Positions 39,201-54,200 of a stretch of 64,000 nucleotides of DNA are shown here, piece by piece. This DNA comes from Lunularia cruciata. Its lineage: Eukaryota; Streptophyta; Marchantiopsida; Lunulariales; Lunulariaceae. Position numbers and translations under genes: made by a program. The notes beneath the pieces are model-generated. The model was not told where the DNA came from. It saw nothing but the letters and a program-made list of their open reading frames with translations, and searched no databases. The number at the start of each line of letters is the position of its first letter. Within the stretch, counting starts at the first letter, position 1. Location: NCBI GenBank assembly GCA_948567375.1, contig OX419756.1, positions 55,380,333 to 55,444,332 of the forward strand, given 5' to 3'.

Positions 39201-42200
39201 ATATCTTTTGAAACAGTTATTCAGAATGTAGAGATTTTGAGATGCTAGAATCAAACTCTAGTGCTACACTTCATAATTGATTCGATGATTAGGCAGGCTT
39301 TGGACGTATAACGACGAGAAGGTACCTAGTATCTTTAGTATCAGCCCAAGATGTCCCTGTTCTGTGACTTACTCGTAAACTTACTCGATCACAAGAACGA
39401 AGTTCTTTTGGAATTGGCTGTGGTCAGCTGAATAGAGCAGATAATGGGCCTTACCCCAATCTCGGTGATTGTTTTCAGAAATAACTCATTGACCGCATCA
39501 AACTGTGCAGACTCTCCGGGTAGTTGCTTGCGGATATCTTCAGAACCGATAAATATATTCTGCAAATAGGCCCATGATCGTTGTACCTGTATCAAAAGGG
39601 ACGACATCAGCAATCCCTAAGAGCACCAGTAATCGGAGAAATAGCACGATTGCAGAGTCTGGGTGTAAGGAAATGTCAAAAGCTTGTACTCTTAAGAATC
39701 TCCCCCCCTTGTCAGAACAGTATCTGATGTACGATGGCATTAACACGACACTTGTTGTCTCTTGTTATCTTTCGTAGCCAAAACTCCTCAAATACCGGAC
39801 CAGTCAGGCAGATATGTTCTAATATAAACAAGTCGGATTTTGATCTAGTATGCTAGTTTTAGTTAATCTCTAGTTTAGTGATTTCTCTAGTTTTTAGAGT
39901 TTTGCTAGATCCCTCTAGAGCTCTGCTAAATATCTGTTTGGGGTAAAGTGTGGTATAATTCTAATTAGGGTTATGTAAAGTAACCTTATAGGGTTTGCTT
40001 ATGTGTATATAATAGTGTTTTTTGCACTAGTTTAAGTCAGTTCTTCTGCAAGGGAGATTCCCTGCACCAACACCTAGCATCTCGTGAAGTCCTGAGTCGC
40101 TTTACCTCACCTCAGGTGTGTTCTATGTTGTCTCTGAGTAGGGTGTTAGTACTGCTGCGTGAGTGAACTTGTTTGTTGCCTTTGAACTCTGATACAAGGA
40201 GAGAGGTCTAGTACTGCAATGCGTTAGTGATGTCTGATACATCAGAGATTAGAATGACTGATAGACCTTCTACTTCAAAGAGCAGGAACAAAAGTTCTTA
40301 TCATAGTAGGTACAATGAATCTGCTCAAGCAGGCCCTTCCACAATAGATGCGCTTCCACCACCTAAGTGCCACACCGTAAACAGTACATGGCACCCAGTT
40401 AGCAACCATGTCACAAGAGCTACATAAGAGAGAGATGATTACCTGGACAACCATCTCCACTGTTTCTGATAGTAAACATAGATCTTTCTCCCACTTGTTA
40501 ATGTCTGCAGCAAAGTGTATGTGAAAGCGATTTGCTTTCATTGATGACAGTGCCAACCTGTTCTCTTCCAGTTGAGCAAAGAGTTCTTCGGTTCCTCTCA
40601 ACCTCCACACCTGCAGAACATGTCCGGTATATTGTATGGCTGCGTACTTTAGCAAATTCCCAAATTCCATCGCTTACAATGACACAACAATATAAAGCAC
40701 TGCAGATTGATCTGTGACTCGTTGCAAGAGTCAATAGTGTAACAGCCTTTTCTTTCAGCTCACTAAGCCTCAGTCATCAACCGGTGGTATCTAAAACTGC
40801 ATTGTTGGAAATGAGAGAGTGAACTTCCAACAAAATGGTATTAATACTGAAGAGTGAGCCTGAATTATACCCCTTTCTCTTCGACCATATCCAACTCAAA
40901 AGTAGCCCAAATTTCAGCAATCTTTCCAATGGCTTCCTCTATCGCGAGTTCTTTGCTAGCTGCAACACTTAGCTCACAAATAAACTCCGCGTGCAGGTCC
41001 AATCGCAGCTCTGCAACCTACAATACACATAAGACTTTAACCTCAGGACTTACTGAATGCAAAACTATGCAAAACTACAATTTCTCAATCTGATAAACAC
41101 TGCTCAGGAAAAGAGCAACCCCATCTTCGATGGATGAGCACTGAATCACCTTTGCAAGGGTAAACTCCCTAGAGGTTGGATCGAAAAATTGACCAACATG
41201 CTCAACCAGCTTATCCCAATGACGCTTTCGCATTGCTCGGTTACGCAGATCCACCGTGAGTGGCAATGTTGTCTTAAATGCATCAATTGTCTCCTTGAGG
41301 GCAGTCCAAACACCCCAGCTAAATCACAAAGTCAGATGTTGTACTTCGTAGTAATCATGAGATGTTACGTTCACAGATCGTCCAAACTTGAAGGAAAAAC
41401 AGATGCGAGGCATTTTCTCAGACAACAGTGTGAATCAAAAGTGAATCTTAGGTACGGGACATTGATATATGAGTAATGAGAGCGGAAGTCGTTCGGAGAA
41501 CGGGGATCTACACCCACCTTGGACAGAACCAACGCATACGGAGCACATCAAATCTAAGTCGCTAAGATCATACAATTGTAAGCATTGTACCCAATGCGGA
41601 CTGTAAGTGTCTTTGATATATAAGGACCAATAAAGGTGGAAAGCCTACTTTTGAACCACTTGGTTAAACCATGAATCAGCAGAGCAACCAGAACGACCTA
41701 GGAAGCGAAGCATCAAAGACTGAGGACTCACGTTTTCGTATCACGACCAATCTTGAAGACGCGCTTGCTGATAACCTGAGCAGAACTTTCCATAAGTGGC
41801 ACATCAAGCTCACTAAACAGCCCGTCTTTCCATCCATCAAAAGATTCCTGCCACTCTTTCTTGAGTCCCCACATATTTTGTAGAAGTTCAAGATCTTTGA
41901 GAGTTTGAAGATTTTCCTTGTTCGACAGTTTCTCCATCCCAAAGAGACTCATTCCCGCCCAAAGATCCGTCCCTCTTTGTTGGAAGGTTTGCACCTGTTT
42001 CAGAAAATGAGGGACAACTTAAGGAACTAGAAACGAGTAGGGAATATGCTGGATTGTCCGTGTGAGGAGAGCTGGAAAAGAAGGTCAAATCACGACCACA
42101 AGTTCAGGTGTGCTAGGTCAAGTCATGCATTGTGCTACTCTCTCGAGTAGAAAAGGTTTAAAGTACTCTATGAAGATGAACACTCCCCCTAAACAGTCAT

Positions 42201-45200
42201 ATCGGACGAGCTTATACTGACGCTGTTGTACATATGGTTTCATGACTGCATGCTTTTACGGTAGCCTTCCATGATATAAATCTCTTCCAGTTTTGCTGCA
42301 AGAGAATTGTTTTTGAGCAATTTGAGAATTGTTTTTGAGTGAACAAAGTAAAGCAAGATATCTTCTGTTCAGATGCACTTGGGGCCAACCTTAGTTCGCT
42401 CCTCCTCTATGAACTTGAAAGCCTCGATGACTGTAGTTCCGTTACTCATTGGCATACGGTCAGTAAAAGACGTTCGAGCATCAGTCACCTGCTTACATTG
42501 TCCCAAACAAGTTTGCTGAGTTTAGGGTGCATGATGGTCACCTTTGCAATAATTTCTCAGTTTGACTCTCATCGGCTTCAACTCTTGATAAGGTGAACTT
42601 ATTGGGCATGAATTCGTCATCTATCTCGATTACCTAGATGTTTAGTCCAGAACGACATTGGCTACAAGCACTTGCCTCCGCGACAAAATTGTCAACCATC
42701 TTGGAAAGAGTGTCACGGAAGTTGTTCTTTGCTTGCTCAAGCTTCTGTTCCACATTAGCCAGCATAGCATTGAATTCTTCCCATTTGGCAGGCAGGATCT
42801 CCAGTAGACTTTTCTCTTCCTCTGGTACAATTACCTGGAAAATGATGCGAATTGAACGGGGGAACGGGGGATCCAGAACCCACTTAGGATTGAACCCGAC
42901 ACATGCATATGGAATATGCAATCAAGAAGAAATCCAAGCAAGCCAGTGATGCGAAATGAATAGAAAACCCAAATAAGCAAGTAATGAAATTGAAAGAATA
43001 CGAGAGAAGCAAGTAACACAGAGCAGAGCAGAACAGAACAGAACATATTCTAAATCGTTAGGAATGGAAATCGATCCATTCCATGAAAAGTAACAGCGAA
43101 GATTGAATTTATTCCTTAGTAGCATGCATAGTAAACTTCTACAACAATCATTTGAGAAAATGAACCCTGTCTGTGGAGCAGATACTAAGCCAAGGGGAAC
43201 CTATCGAACAGGTGAGAAAGCTACTGGGCCGAGCGAAGTGTGATGGGACTGGATAATGTATATCACATCATGCTCTATGAGTGCATGAGACCCAAAACAC
43301 TAAACACTAAGAAGGAAGCAGTCAGACTTTCATAGTAAGCCTGCACGAGAGCAACTCGACTTCATCAGTGCGCCACGAGGTGCCGAAGTGCGTAGGCAAA
43401 CTCGGTTGCTCGCCAGAGTGCTGCTCAAGCGACGGCAGAGGCAAAAAGAAGGAAAAATTGTACAGAAACGAGAAGAATGAATCGATTAACATGAAAGAAC
43501 CTCTACGTCGGATTATATAGATACAGAGCACTCATCAAGTGGATTGAAGGCGGTACTAATAGCTTGACATAGCTTGACACGTAGACACTAACCAGCGCCT
43601 ATTTTAACCGGTCTTAACTAGCACTAACAGATCTTGTAGTAACTGTTATGTTATGATAGTTACAAGATTCTAACAGAGGTACGTTAATATGCTTGACTAA
43701 TAGACACTGGTTATATACAGAGCTGTATACACATGAGATCATTATCATGCTAGTCTAACAACCCACTTTAATGAACATTTTGTACAGATCTACTGTCCAT
43801 AACTCCTAGTGCATGATTGAAATTTTCATGTAAAGCTCTAGTTAAACCTTTTGTGAATATATCAGCAATATTGTCATTGCTCTCAACACGAGAAACAGAT
43901 ATCTGTTTTTCCTCAACTCTTTCTCTGATAAGATGAAATCTAATATCTATGTGCTTAGTCCTCTCATGCTGTTTCGTTGGTGTGACAAGTTCAATTCCAC
44001 TGATGCTGTTGCAGTAGAGCTTCATTGTGAAATTAGGGAAACCCAAGTCACTTAGTAACTGCTTGAGCCACACTGCTTCAGTTGCTGCGTTCGATAGAGC
44101 CATATATTCAGCTTCAGTGCTGGTAAAGACACTGAAGTTTGCCTTTTGCTTGACCAACTTACCGCTGCATTAGACAAGATAAAACAATATCCTTTTGTTG
44201 ATCTTCTTGTATCTTGATGTCCTCCCCAATCTGAGTCAGAGTATCCATGAGTTGGAATGCTCAATCTGTTGTAGATGAGACCTAGTCGTCGTTTGAGTAG
44301 ATGCTGCAGTTGCCTGACGTGACGTTGAGCTGGTTGGAGTAGAGGTTGAAGTAGCTTGAGGTGGCTGAAGTGACTCTCTCAGCAGCCAAAAATTCCAATC
44401 TAGGACAAGGTACTATCAGATTATCTAGATCATCATAAAGTAGAATGCTGGTTTCCTTGAGACGAAAGGAACCATGCAATTTACTCAGCTGAAGTGCTGA
44501 ATAGAGGTTTTTATTTAGCAATGGAACATGCAGAACATCCTCTAAAATGTATGGAGTTCCTAAACAAGCAAGTTTGACAGAAATGGTTCCATGGCCTAGA
44601 ATATCAAGGTTAGAACCATCTGCCAGGTAAACTTGTTGAGGTGGTAAGTATTCCTCATAGTCCAGGAAACAGGTGCGCTCATGTGTCATATGCTGAGAAG
44701 CTGCAGTATCATCATGCTGATCTTGAGTGATATTTGGAACAACGTCAACGTTGTACAAATAAATGTGAGCTGCTGTAGTGGAGTTGGACTGGTACTGCTG
44801 GTTGACTCCTTTCTCCCTTGTATCATCAATACATCGGCGGCAATCTTTGATGTGATGCCCTTTCTTTGAGCAGTAATGACAGATGATGGAAGGTTTTGAA
44901 GATACCACTCCAGGAGGTCTGGAGTCAGAATTCTGATCAGATGGCCTGTGAAAAGAATTTGGTCTAGAAAATGAGTGCTGACCAGGTCTGTAGAAGAAAT
45001 TCTCTCCTAAGAAAGAATTCGGACCAGGTTTATTGATAGAATTCTGTCCTAAAAAACCTCCTTGAGAGTCGTGCTTCCATTTCCCCATGCCTTTGCCCTT
45101 GTTTCTGGCAGAAGATGTGAAGCCCTGGGTAACTGCTAGAGCAGTTTTTTGCTCCACAAGATCTTCATGTTTCATGCTAATTTCTTCTTGAAGAAGAAGA

Positions 45201-48200
45201 GTAGTAACATCAGAAAGATTCAAGGTTTTCTGGCTTCGTAGAGACTGCAGAAAATACTTGCAACTAGAAGGCATAGATCCTCATCAAGTGGAGCTTAGCT
45301 TGCCGATCATTAATCGTGTTATTCACAGCTTCTAACTGGGTAAGTAGACCATGGAAAGTTGCTATGTGTTTAGCAACACTAGCACCTTCACACATCTTCA
45401 TTTTCGGTAGTGTATTGAGTAGATACATTAGAGTGACATCATTTGTGCCTTCATACATGGTCAAATCTTTCCACGCCTCACTTGCCAATGTATGTTGGCT
45501 TACAGCACTAACGTACTCAGGAGCCAATGCTGAATTAATGGTTTCTAAAGCAATATTATTTTTGTGCTCCCAATCAGATAGATCGGCTGCTGAAGTGGGC
45601 ATGACTTCAGTGCCATCAACGATGGAGAAGACTGATGCTAATTTCAACTTGAGAGGGAGACAGTGCTTCCAGGAATGGAAGAAGTCTCCATTGAACGAAT
45701 CGAATCGAATGAAAGAAACAGCCGAAGCAGCAGGAACAGCAGCACTTGGACCAGCAGTAGCAGACATGATGAGCTTCTTGTATAGGAAGTGAACACTGAA
45801 GCTCCAAGAAAGTCGAAAGACTTTCAACCTCAAGAAAGTCGAAAGACTTTGATTAAAGAGGATATTGGAGAAACTCTCTCCCACAATCCAGAGAAAAGAG
45901 AACAATGCTCTTCAGAGGATCAACAAGTATTTCTTGCTCTCCAGATACACTGATTTGTAATAAGATCATATCTCTCAGAATTTCGAAAATAATACTAAGG
46001 AATCCTCTAGCAGCTAGTGAGGAATTCTAAGATCTTCCACTCTGGTACCATGTATGAAAACGAGTAGAATGAATCAATTAACCTGAAAGAACCCCTAAGA
46101 CAAGATTATACAGATACAGAGCACTCATCAAGTGGATTGAAGGCTGTGCTAATAGCTTGACAAGTACACACTAACCAGCACCTACTTTAACAGGTCTTAA
46201 CTAGAACTAACAGATCTTGTAGTAACTGTTATGTTATGATAATGATAAGATTTTTAACTGAGTTATATTTATGTGCTTGACTAATCAACACATTAGTTAT
46301 GTTAATTTTAGTTAATCTCTAGTTTAGTGAATTCTCTAGTTTTTATGGTTTTGTTAGATTCCTCTAGAGCTCTTCCATCTACTTAGGGTAAAATGGAGCG
46401 CAGCAACAATTAGTGTTGTACAAAGTAACCTCTTAGTGTTTATTTCTGTATATATATAAATGTTTTCTGAATTTGTTTGAGTTGATTCTTCTACAAGGGT
46501 GATTCTCAACATCAACACCTTGCATGTCGTGAACTCCTGAGTTGTTTAACATCATCTCATATGTGTTCTATGCTACTTCAGTTTTGGATGTTATTAATGC
46601 TGCATGAGTGAACTTCTGTATGCTATCTTTGAACTCTCAGACAAGAAAGAAATCTAGTATTGTTGTGTGTTAGTGATGTCTAATACATCGGAGGTTAGAG
46701 TGACTTACTGACCTATTTCAAGGAGCAAAAACACTAATTCTCATCAGGTTATGGGCCCACAGTCACCACTAGGATGGATAGGAGAACTCAAAGAGATAGA
46801 GAAACAGAGAAACACTAACTACAGATCCTGGGCTTTGGATGTGAAGTCTATCGTAGACAGTTTTGACTGTTTGGACTTGGCATTAGAGGCTCATAATGTA
46901 GGTGAGCTAGAGTCCAACAAGGAGGAGAGAGTCAAGCACTCTACTACGTGGAGATTTCTGCTAAGGGCTATGCAAGAGCCATTCAGAGACCTAGTAGACA
47001 CTTATGCTTGGAGATGAGAGATTTGGCATAAACTCAAGAGTTATTACTCTGTTGAGAAACTGGAGAGTTCCAAACGAATCTGAGATAGTATGCGCACCTT
47101 GAAATTGCAAGATGGTGATGAATTCACCATGCATTTGTCAAAACTGCAGAAGTTCTTCAAGAGAGTCAAGGAGGATGGGATTGTACTTACTGAGAAATAC
47201 GAGATCAACCATCTCTTAAGGACTCTCCCTTCAAGCTATCACTCTGTCCAAGCAGCTCAGGGTGTTTAACCTGTTGAGGTTGTCACATGGGATGATGTGA
47301 TAAACAAATTGCTAGTGTTTAGCAAAGAGAAAGAGGACAAAGAGATGAAGTTAAATGGACTGGGAGATGCTGCTCTGTTTAGTGCATCTTCTCAGCCAAG
47401 AAGAGTGAGAAAATATGGGAAAGGAGTTAGTATTGTCGATGACAGGACTTGTTATTTCTATCATGAGAAAGGTCATATTGCACCTATATGTCCCAAGAAA
47501 GGAGAAAGGAGAGAACTAGAGGTGAAGGAGGCAAGAGACCTCAACCAGTAAAGGGTCAAAAATCTGGGAGTTCAGCTTACAACATAGAGGAGTGCCATGA
47601 GATAGAAAGCAATGAGGAGTGGTACTCAGCAGAAGAGCTGGATTGTGGAATGTTGGCAGAATCACAATTGTCCTCAAATGGTTCTGGATGGTTCTTGGAT
47701 TCTGGAGCCACCTCTCATTTCTGTTCCCAGAAGGAGCTATTCTCAACTCTTCAACCTCTGACAATTTCCAAGAGTGTTTGTTGTGGACCTGGGATTCTGA
47801 ATCCGATGTTAGGAACTGGCAAAGTTCCCTATTGCCTTCATGGGAAGATCTAACACAAGTTCTTGTAAGAGCTATTTGGAAAATGTGCTCTATGTTCCCA
47901 ATTACACCAAGATCTCGACTACACCAAGAACTTGATATCAATACATCGCCTCATGGAGCATGGAGTGGCTGTTCTGTTTGAGAGCAACAGAATCAATTCA
48001 CTTTGAAGAAGGGATAGCTGGTCCTTGGGTATGGTACTTGTTAGATAAACATCATAATAAGCGTTTTGTTATATCAATGTTCACATTTTACTGTTAATGG
48101 GTTAATGTTCACATGAGTTACATTAAGTACATAAGTTATTCATTAGTCTACTGCAGCCAGCAAATGTGCATGAGTTACAATTAGCACAGCCTTCAATTCA

Positions 48201-51200
48201 CTTGATGGGTTCTTTGTATCTAGATAATTTGATGAGAACCTTTCTTCCTAGTCTTTGAAGTAGATGGCCTATCCTCAATCATTCTGACTTCTGATGTAGC
48301 AGACATTCTAGCACTTAGTTTTCCTTGTCTCACCAAAGTAGACACTCTTGATTGCACACAGTAATACTCAACTCACTCTCTCTCAGAGCCTTCAAAGAAG
48401 TACACAGCAGTCACTCACGCAACATGAAAGGCACCCTAGAGATAAGTAGCACAAACACACCTGAAACAAGGTACAAGGTGCTGGGAATGACCCTTGTAGT
48501 AGAACTTAACAAAACAAGAGCAGAAAGCACCCTTATATACACATAAACAAACCCTAGACGGTTATTTTGCAAAACCCTAATTAGGGATGCACCCCCACTT
48601 TACCTAAGTAGATATTTAGCAAAGATTTTGGAGGAATCTAACGAAACCTTTAAACTAAAGATTAACTAAATTACCATAATTTTCTCTTAAGGGCTTTTTC
48701 AGGTTAATCAATTCATTCTACTCGTTTTCCTACATGGTATCAAAGCGATGAAGCCTTAAAATTTCTTTTTTAGTTGCTAGGGGACGCCTTTGTACACAAT
48801 TTTGAAATTCTGAGAGGTCTAATTTTCTTACACACTAGTGTATCGGGAAAAATAAAATTCTCTTGTTCCTGCTCTGAAGATTGTATTTTTTCTCTGGGTT
48901 TTGGGATAGAATTTTCTCTTATATCCTCTGTTAGTCTGGGTTTTGGGAGAGAAATTCTCCACTGTCCTCTGTGAATCAAATCATTATGTCTGCTGTTGGT
49001 GTTGGTCCTGGTCCTACTATTGGTGTTGGTGCTCCTGCTCCTACTGGTGCTAGTATTGGTCCTGCTGTTGGTGCTGTATTAGCTACTCCAACCATATGAT
49101 TTGATTACACTTTTGTCAAATTCAATGGCAATTATTTTCAATCTTGAAAACATTGTCTTGCCCTTAAATTGAAAGTGGCTTCAATTTTTACAATTGTTGA
49201 TGGTATTGAAGTCAAACCACCTTGGCAGCTACTTTACTTGATGGGGAGCATATGAATCTTGTTGCTCTTGAAATAATAAATTCAGCATTAGCTCCTGAAC
49301 TTGTTCCTACCATTAGCAACACATGTTGGCAAGCAAAGCATGGATGGATTTAACTACCATGTACGAAAGTACCGATGATGTCACAATCATGTATCTACCG
49401 GACACTTTGATGAATTTGAAGATGCATGAAGGCACCAATGTAGCAAAACACATTACAAATTGTTGTGGAGTCCTCATCCAATTAGCTATGGTGAACAACC
49501 CAATCAATGACCAGCAGGCTAAGCTTCATTTGATGAGATCTATACCTCCTAGTTTCAAGTATTTTTTACAATCATTACGAACACAGAAGGCACTACATCT
49601 CTCTGATTTCATTGCTCTTCTTTTTCAAGAAGAGATCAGTATGAAATATGAAGGTCTTGTAGAGCAAACAATTGCTCTAGCAGTCACACAAGGCTCTACA
49701 TCTTTTTACAAAAACAAAGGTAAAGGCAAAGGGAGTTGGAAGAATGAATCTCATGGTTTTTTTGGTCAGAACTCTTTCAATAGATCTTGTGGTCAGAATC
49801 CTTCCCTTAGTCAGGACTCTTTCAGCATATTTCCTTGTCAGAATCATATTTATTTCTCTACATCTTCTGGAGGAAATTCTTTCCAACCTTCTATCACCTA
49901 TCACTACTGCTCAAAGAAGGGACATCACATCAAAGATTGTCGCATGTGCATTGCTGATGCAAGGGAGAAAGGTGGCAAGGAATAGAATCACTCCAATGCT
50001 TCTACAACTCACCTCTCTTTGTACAAGGTTGATGTTGTTCCTTCAATCACTCAAGACAAGCAATGGTACATCGACATTGTTGCTTCTAAGTACATGACCT
50101 ATGAACGAACCTGTTTCCTGGTCTATAAAGCATACTCACCGCCTAGACAAGTTTACTTGGCTGATGGTTCCAACATTGCTATCTAGGCCATGGGACAGTT
50201 TATGTTAAGCTTGCTTGTTCAGGGAACTCCTACATGCTAGAAGGTGTTCTACATGTTCCTTTGTTGAACAAGAATCTCTATTCAACATTTCAGTTAAGCA
50301 AGTCACATGGTTCATTTCAGATAAAGGAAACAAACACTTTCCTTTATGATGATCTGCAGAATCTAATTGCATCCTGTCCTAGATTGGATAACTTTTGGCT
50401 TTCGGGAGAGTCAATTGAGCAACCTCAAGATGCTGCAGTCTCTACATCAACTCAATCTCAATCATCTCAAGCTATTGCAATCTCTATTCCAACCAAGGAT
50501 ACATCTTCTCCTATTACTTCCCCATGGCATTGACGACTTGGGCACATCAGCAAGAATCGACTTCAACTTCTACAAGACAAAGATCTGGTTGTTGGGATGG
50601 ATAGGATCCATCCTAATTTGTTTACTGTTTGCCCACCTTGTCTTCATGGCAAGCAAACTCGAATTCCCTTACCTTAGGAAGGAGCTACTAGAGCCATTGT
50701 TCCATTGGCTCTCATCCATTCTAATTGTTTGTGGTCCCATCTCTTCTGCTACCTACACTGGTTACAGATACTTTGTGACCTTCATTGATGATTACACAAG
50801 GTACACATTCTTGTATCTACTCAAGTTCAAACGTGAAGTTTTTACTTGTTTTCAAGAATACGTGACCTATGCAAAGACTCAACTCAATCAGAAGGTCTGG
50901 GTGCTGCGCTCAGACAATGGTGGTGAAAACAACTCGGCAGATTTTCATCTTTTTTGCAAAGGCAAAGGTATCATGCGCCAGTTCAGCACTCCACATACTC
51001 CTCAGCAAAATGGTGTTGCTGATAGAAAGAACAGTACATTGGTGGAAGCAGTCCACACTATGTTATTTGAGTTTGGCCTCCCCAAGCCTTACTGGGGCTC
51101 TAGAGGCACTACACACCGCCAACTTTCTGCAAAATTGAAGTCCTACCAAATCCATCTCCTCCGAAGTCACACCCTTCCAACTCTGGTTTGGTTATAAACT

Positions 51201-54200
51201 GAATCTATCCCTACTCCGCATTTTTGGGTACATTGCTTATGCACATGTTCCATCTTCTTCCAGATCTAAACTCAATTCTAAATCTTCCAAGTGTAGTTCC
51301 CTTGGGTATAATCACGATAGTAAAGCTTACAGACTACAGAAGATATCTGATAACTCCATTTTTCTGTCAAGAGATGTTCAGTTTCAGGAACATACCTATG
51401 CTCATGAACATAAAACGTGTTCTGACACTCAGGATGTTCAACTGGATTTCATCTGTGATCCGACAATTTTCATTTCCTCTCCTGCTTTGAGTTCTCAGTC
51501 CACCTACAGTCTATCCTCACCAACTCCTACTCTGTCTCAGTCACCTCCTCTCCACAATCTTACAACTCCAACAATTCCTTCTCCATTACCTTCTTCACTA
51601 CAATCCTCACCTTCTAGTTCTGGTACTCCACATAGGTCCTCAGGAATGAGGAACTTCTCTCTTTTCTGTCCGAGAAAGGAATTCTCCTTGACAGTCCTGC
51701 ACAGAATAGAGTTGCAGAAAGGTTGAATAGGACACTGGTGGGCAAAGCATTGGCAATGCTCCAACATGCCAAGCTGGAGAGACAGTTTTGGGGTGTTGCT
51801 ATTAGCACTGCAAATTTTCTTAGAAATATCAGTGGTATTACAGCATTGCAAGGAAGAACTCCTGAAGAATGCTGGAGTGGTAAGACACTTAATATTTCAA
51901 TTTTGAAAGTTTTTGGATGTCCTGCCTACATTCACATTCCCAAGGAACAAAGGAGGAAGTTCACAAAGAAGGCTGAGAAGATGCTTTTTGTAGGATATGA
52001 AGAGGGACTGAAAGGATATCGTCCGTATAATCCTAAGTCTGGACAGATCATCAGAAGTAGAGATGTACTCTTTGATGTTAGGACTTGGAGTGAGAACAGT
52101 GATGAGTTGGAGAAGCAAGCTGATCAGTTTGATCAGCCTGATCAATCTATCTTCCCAAGCTGCAGAGTCAGTTCTTCAGATCAATCATCAGACGAGCAAT
52201 CTCTACCTGAAGCTGATGGTTCACCAAAGGAGAGTGTGAAGGTGTACAAAAGAAGGCCTAAACAGACGGTGGTTTCTGATTCTGATACTACAGAAGAAGA
52301 CTCTCAGAAGCAGACTGCAGATGCAGAATCTCTGAGTGAGATTCCAGATATGTCAAGAGATGACTTGAAACTTCTCGGCACAGAGCCAAGAAGATCACAG
52401 AGAGATAGAAAACCTATTGACAGACTTGGCTTTCTATCAAAAGAGATGTTAGCTGAATCTTACATTTGTCATGAAGATTGTGATCCCACACTTTACAGCA
52501 AGCTTTGCTCAGACCAGATTCTAGTCAGTGGGAGTTGGCTGTAGCAGAAGAGAAGAAGTCTCTTCAGACTAATGGGACATGGGTACTAGCTGATTTACCA
52601 CCAGGTAGGAAAGCAGTTGGCTGCAAATGGGTTTCCAGGGTCAAACGTGGAGCTGAGAATGAGATCCTGAAGTACAAGGCAAGACTTGTTGCAAAGGGCT
52701 TCAATCAGAAAGCATCGAATAGATTATTCAGAAACTTTTGCATCTGTTGCCAGGTATGGATATATTCGCATGCTTCTAGCTCTTGCAGCAGAGAGAGATT
52801 GGGAAGTAGAGCAGTTGGATGTAAAGACAGCCTTTCTCAATGGAGATTTGAGAGAGTCTACCTACATGGATGTTCCAGATGGATATACTGAAGGCAAAGG
52901 AAAAGTATGCTTGCTTAAGAAGGCTTTATATGGTCTTAAGCAAGCTCCTAGAGCCTGGTATGAGAAACTAGACTCATACTTGAGAGAACAGGATTTCAAA
53001 TGAGCAGATTCTGATATGAGTGTGCATACTAGAGATGATGTATACATAGCTGTATATGTAGATGATCTATTACTGTTGGGGAATAGTGGATCTATCAATG
53101 GGTGATAGATTTTTTGTGCTCTGCTTTTGAGATGACTATCCTTGGTCTTGTACAACTCGTTTTGGGAATCAAAGTGAGCAGAGATAGAGAAGCAGGATGG
53201 AACCGAATTAGTCAACCACAGTATGTTAGATCCATACTAGCTAAATATCAGATGACAGAGCCGAATCTTGTCTCTACACCTCTTGATCTGGGGTAGAAGC
53301 ACAGCATAAACATAGACGGGGAAGTGAATCACTGTGACAAAACGTTGTATCAGAGTGCACTTGGTTCTCTAATGTTTATCATAGTCTGTACAAGACCAGA
53401 TATATGCTACCCAATGGGAGCACTAGCTAGATATACTAGCAACCCTGCACAAGCACAGTGGAAAGGTGTAAAGAGGGTATTTAGGTACTTAAAGGGTACT
53501 CAATATGCATTCTTGGAGTACAGAAAGCAAGGGAACATACTTGCTCCTACTCTTGAAGCATATACAGATGCTAGTTGGGGAGATGACACAGATACCAGCA
53601 GATCAACTAGTGGATATGTAATCATGCTCAGTAGTGGAGTAATCAGCTGGCATAGTAATCAGCTGGCATAGTAAACAGCAAACATCTGTTGGACTGTCTA
53701 CTATTGAGACAGAATTTATGGCTGCCTCAACTTTTACTGAAAAAGTCATCTGGAACAGTAGACTTCTTAAGGAGCTGGGGTTTTTGAGCAGGAAAGTCCT
53801 ACTACATTGTACTGTGACAATACAGGAAGCATAGCACTCGGCAAAAGTCCTGTACATCACCCAAGGACTAAGCACATTGAGATTAGAAGAAGATTTGTAG
53901 AGGAGAAAGGAGAGGAGAATGTTTTGAAGTTAGTTTACTGTCCTGCACAGGAGATGTGTTTACAAAAGCACCACCTAAAGATAAACACATAAAATGTGTA
54001 ATAGAAATGAGAATTGTACTAAACTCTCATTAAGTGGGAGTGTTAGTTTTAGTTAATCTCTGGTTTTTATAGTTTTGTTAAATTCTTCTAGAACTCTGTT
54101 CTCTGCTTAGGGTAAAGTGGGGCACAGCCACAATTAGGGTTGTACAAAACAGCCTCCTAGGATTTGCTTCTGTGTATATATGAGTGTTTCTGAACTTGTT

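Larger units (their letters stand above)
48039..51640 (+). mobile_element. Element E2: 3'-truncated copia element nested in D
   Basis: Same family as E1. Its 5' LTR starts TGTTAGATAAAC at 48039 and ends at 48734 (about 244 bp without the nested solo LTR). It is followed by the primer-binding site TGGTATCAAAGC, gag, a protease remnant and integrase. At about 51640 it joins D's integrase at a shared 'aggaatgaggaa'. Its reverse transcriptase, RNase H and 3' LTR are gone together with part of D, so one deletion probably removed both. Confidence 0.82.

Noticed and set aside
43620..43680. Near-palindromic 'taactgttatgttatgatagttac' as a separate element
   Set aside because: It lies within the E1 LTR and recurs in the E1 5' LTR, so it is just LTR sequence.
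46295..46299. Clear target duplication for element D
   Set aside because: AGTTA precedes the 5' LTR but only 'taatgag' follows a damaged 3' end, so the second copy is not intact and I do not claim it.
48984..49085. Gly/Val/Pro/Ala repeat ORF as a structural protein gene
   Set aside because: It is the start of E2 gag, equivalent to the Ala/Pro-rich start of E1 gag, and is followed by stops.
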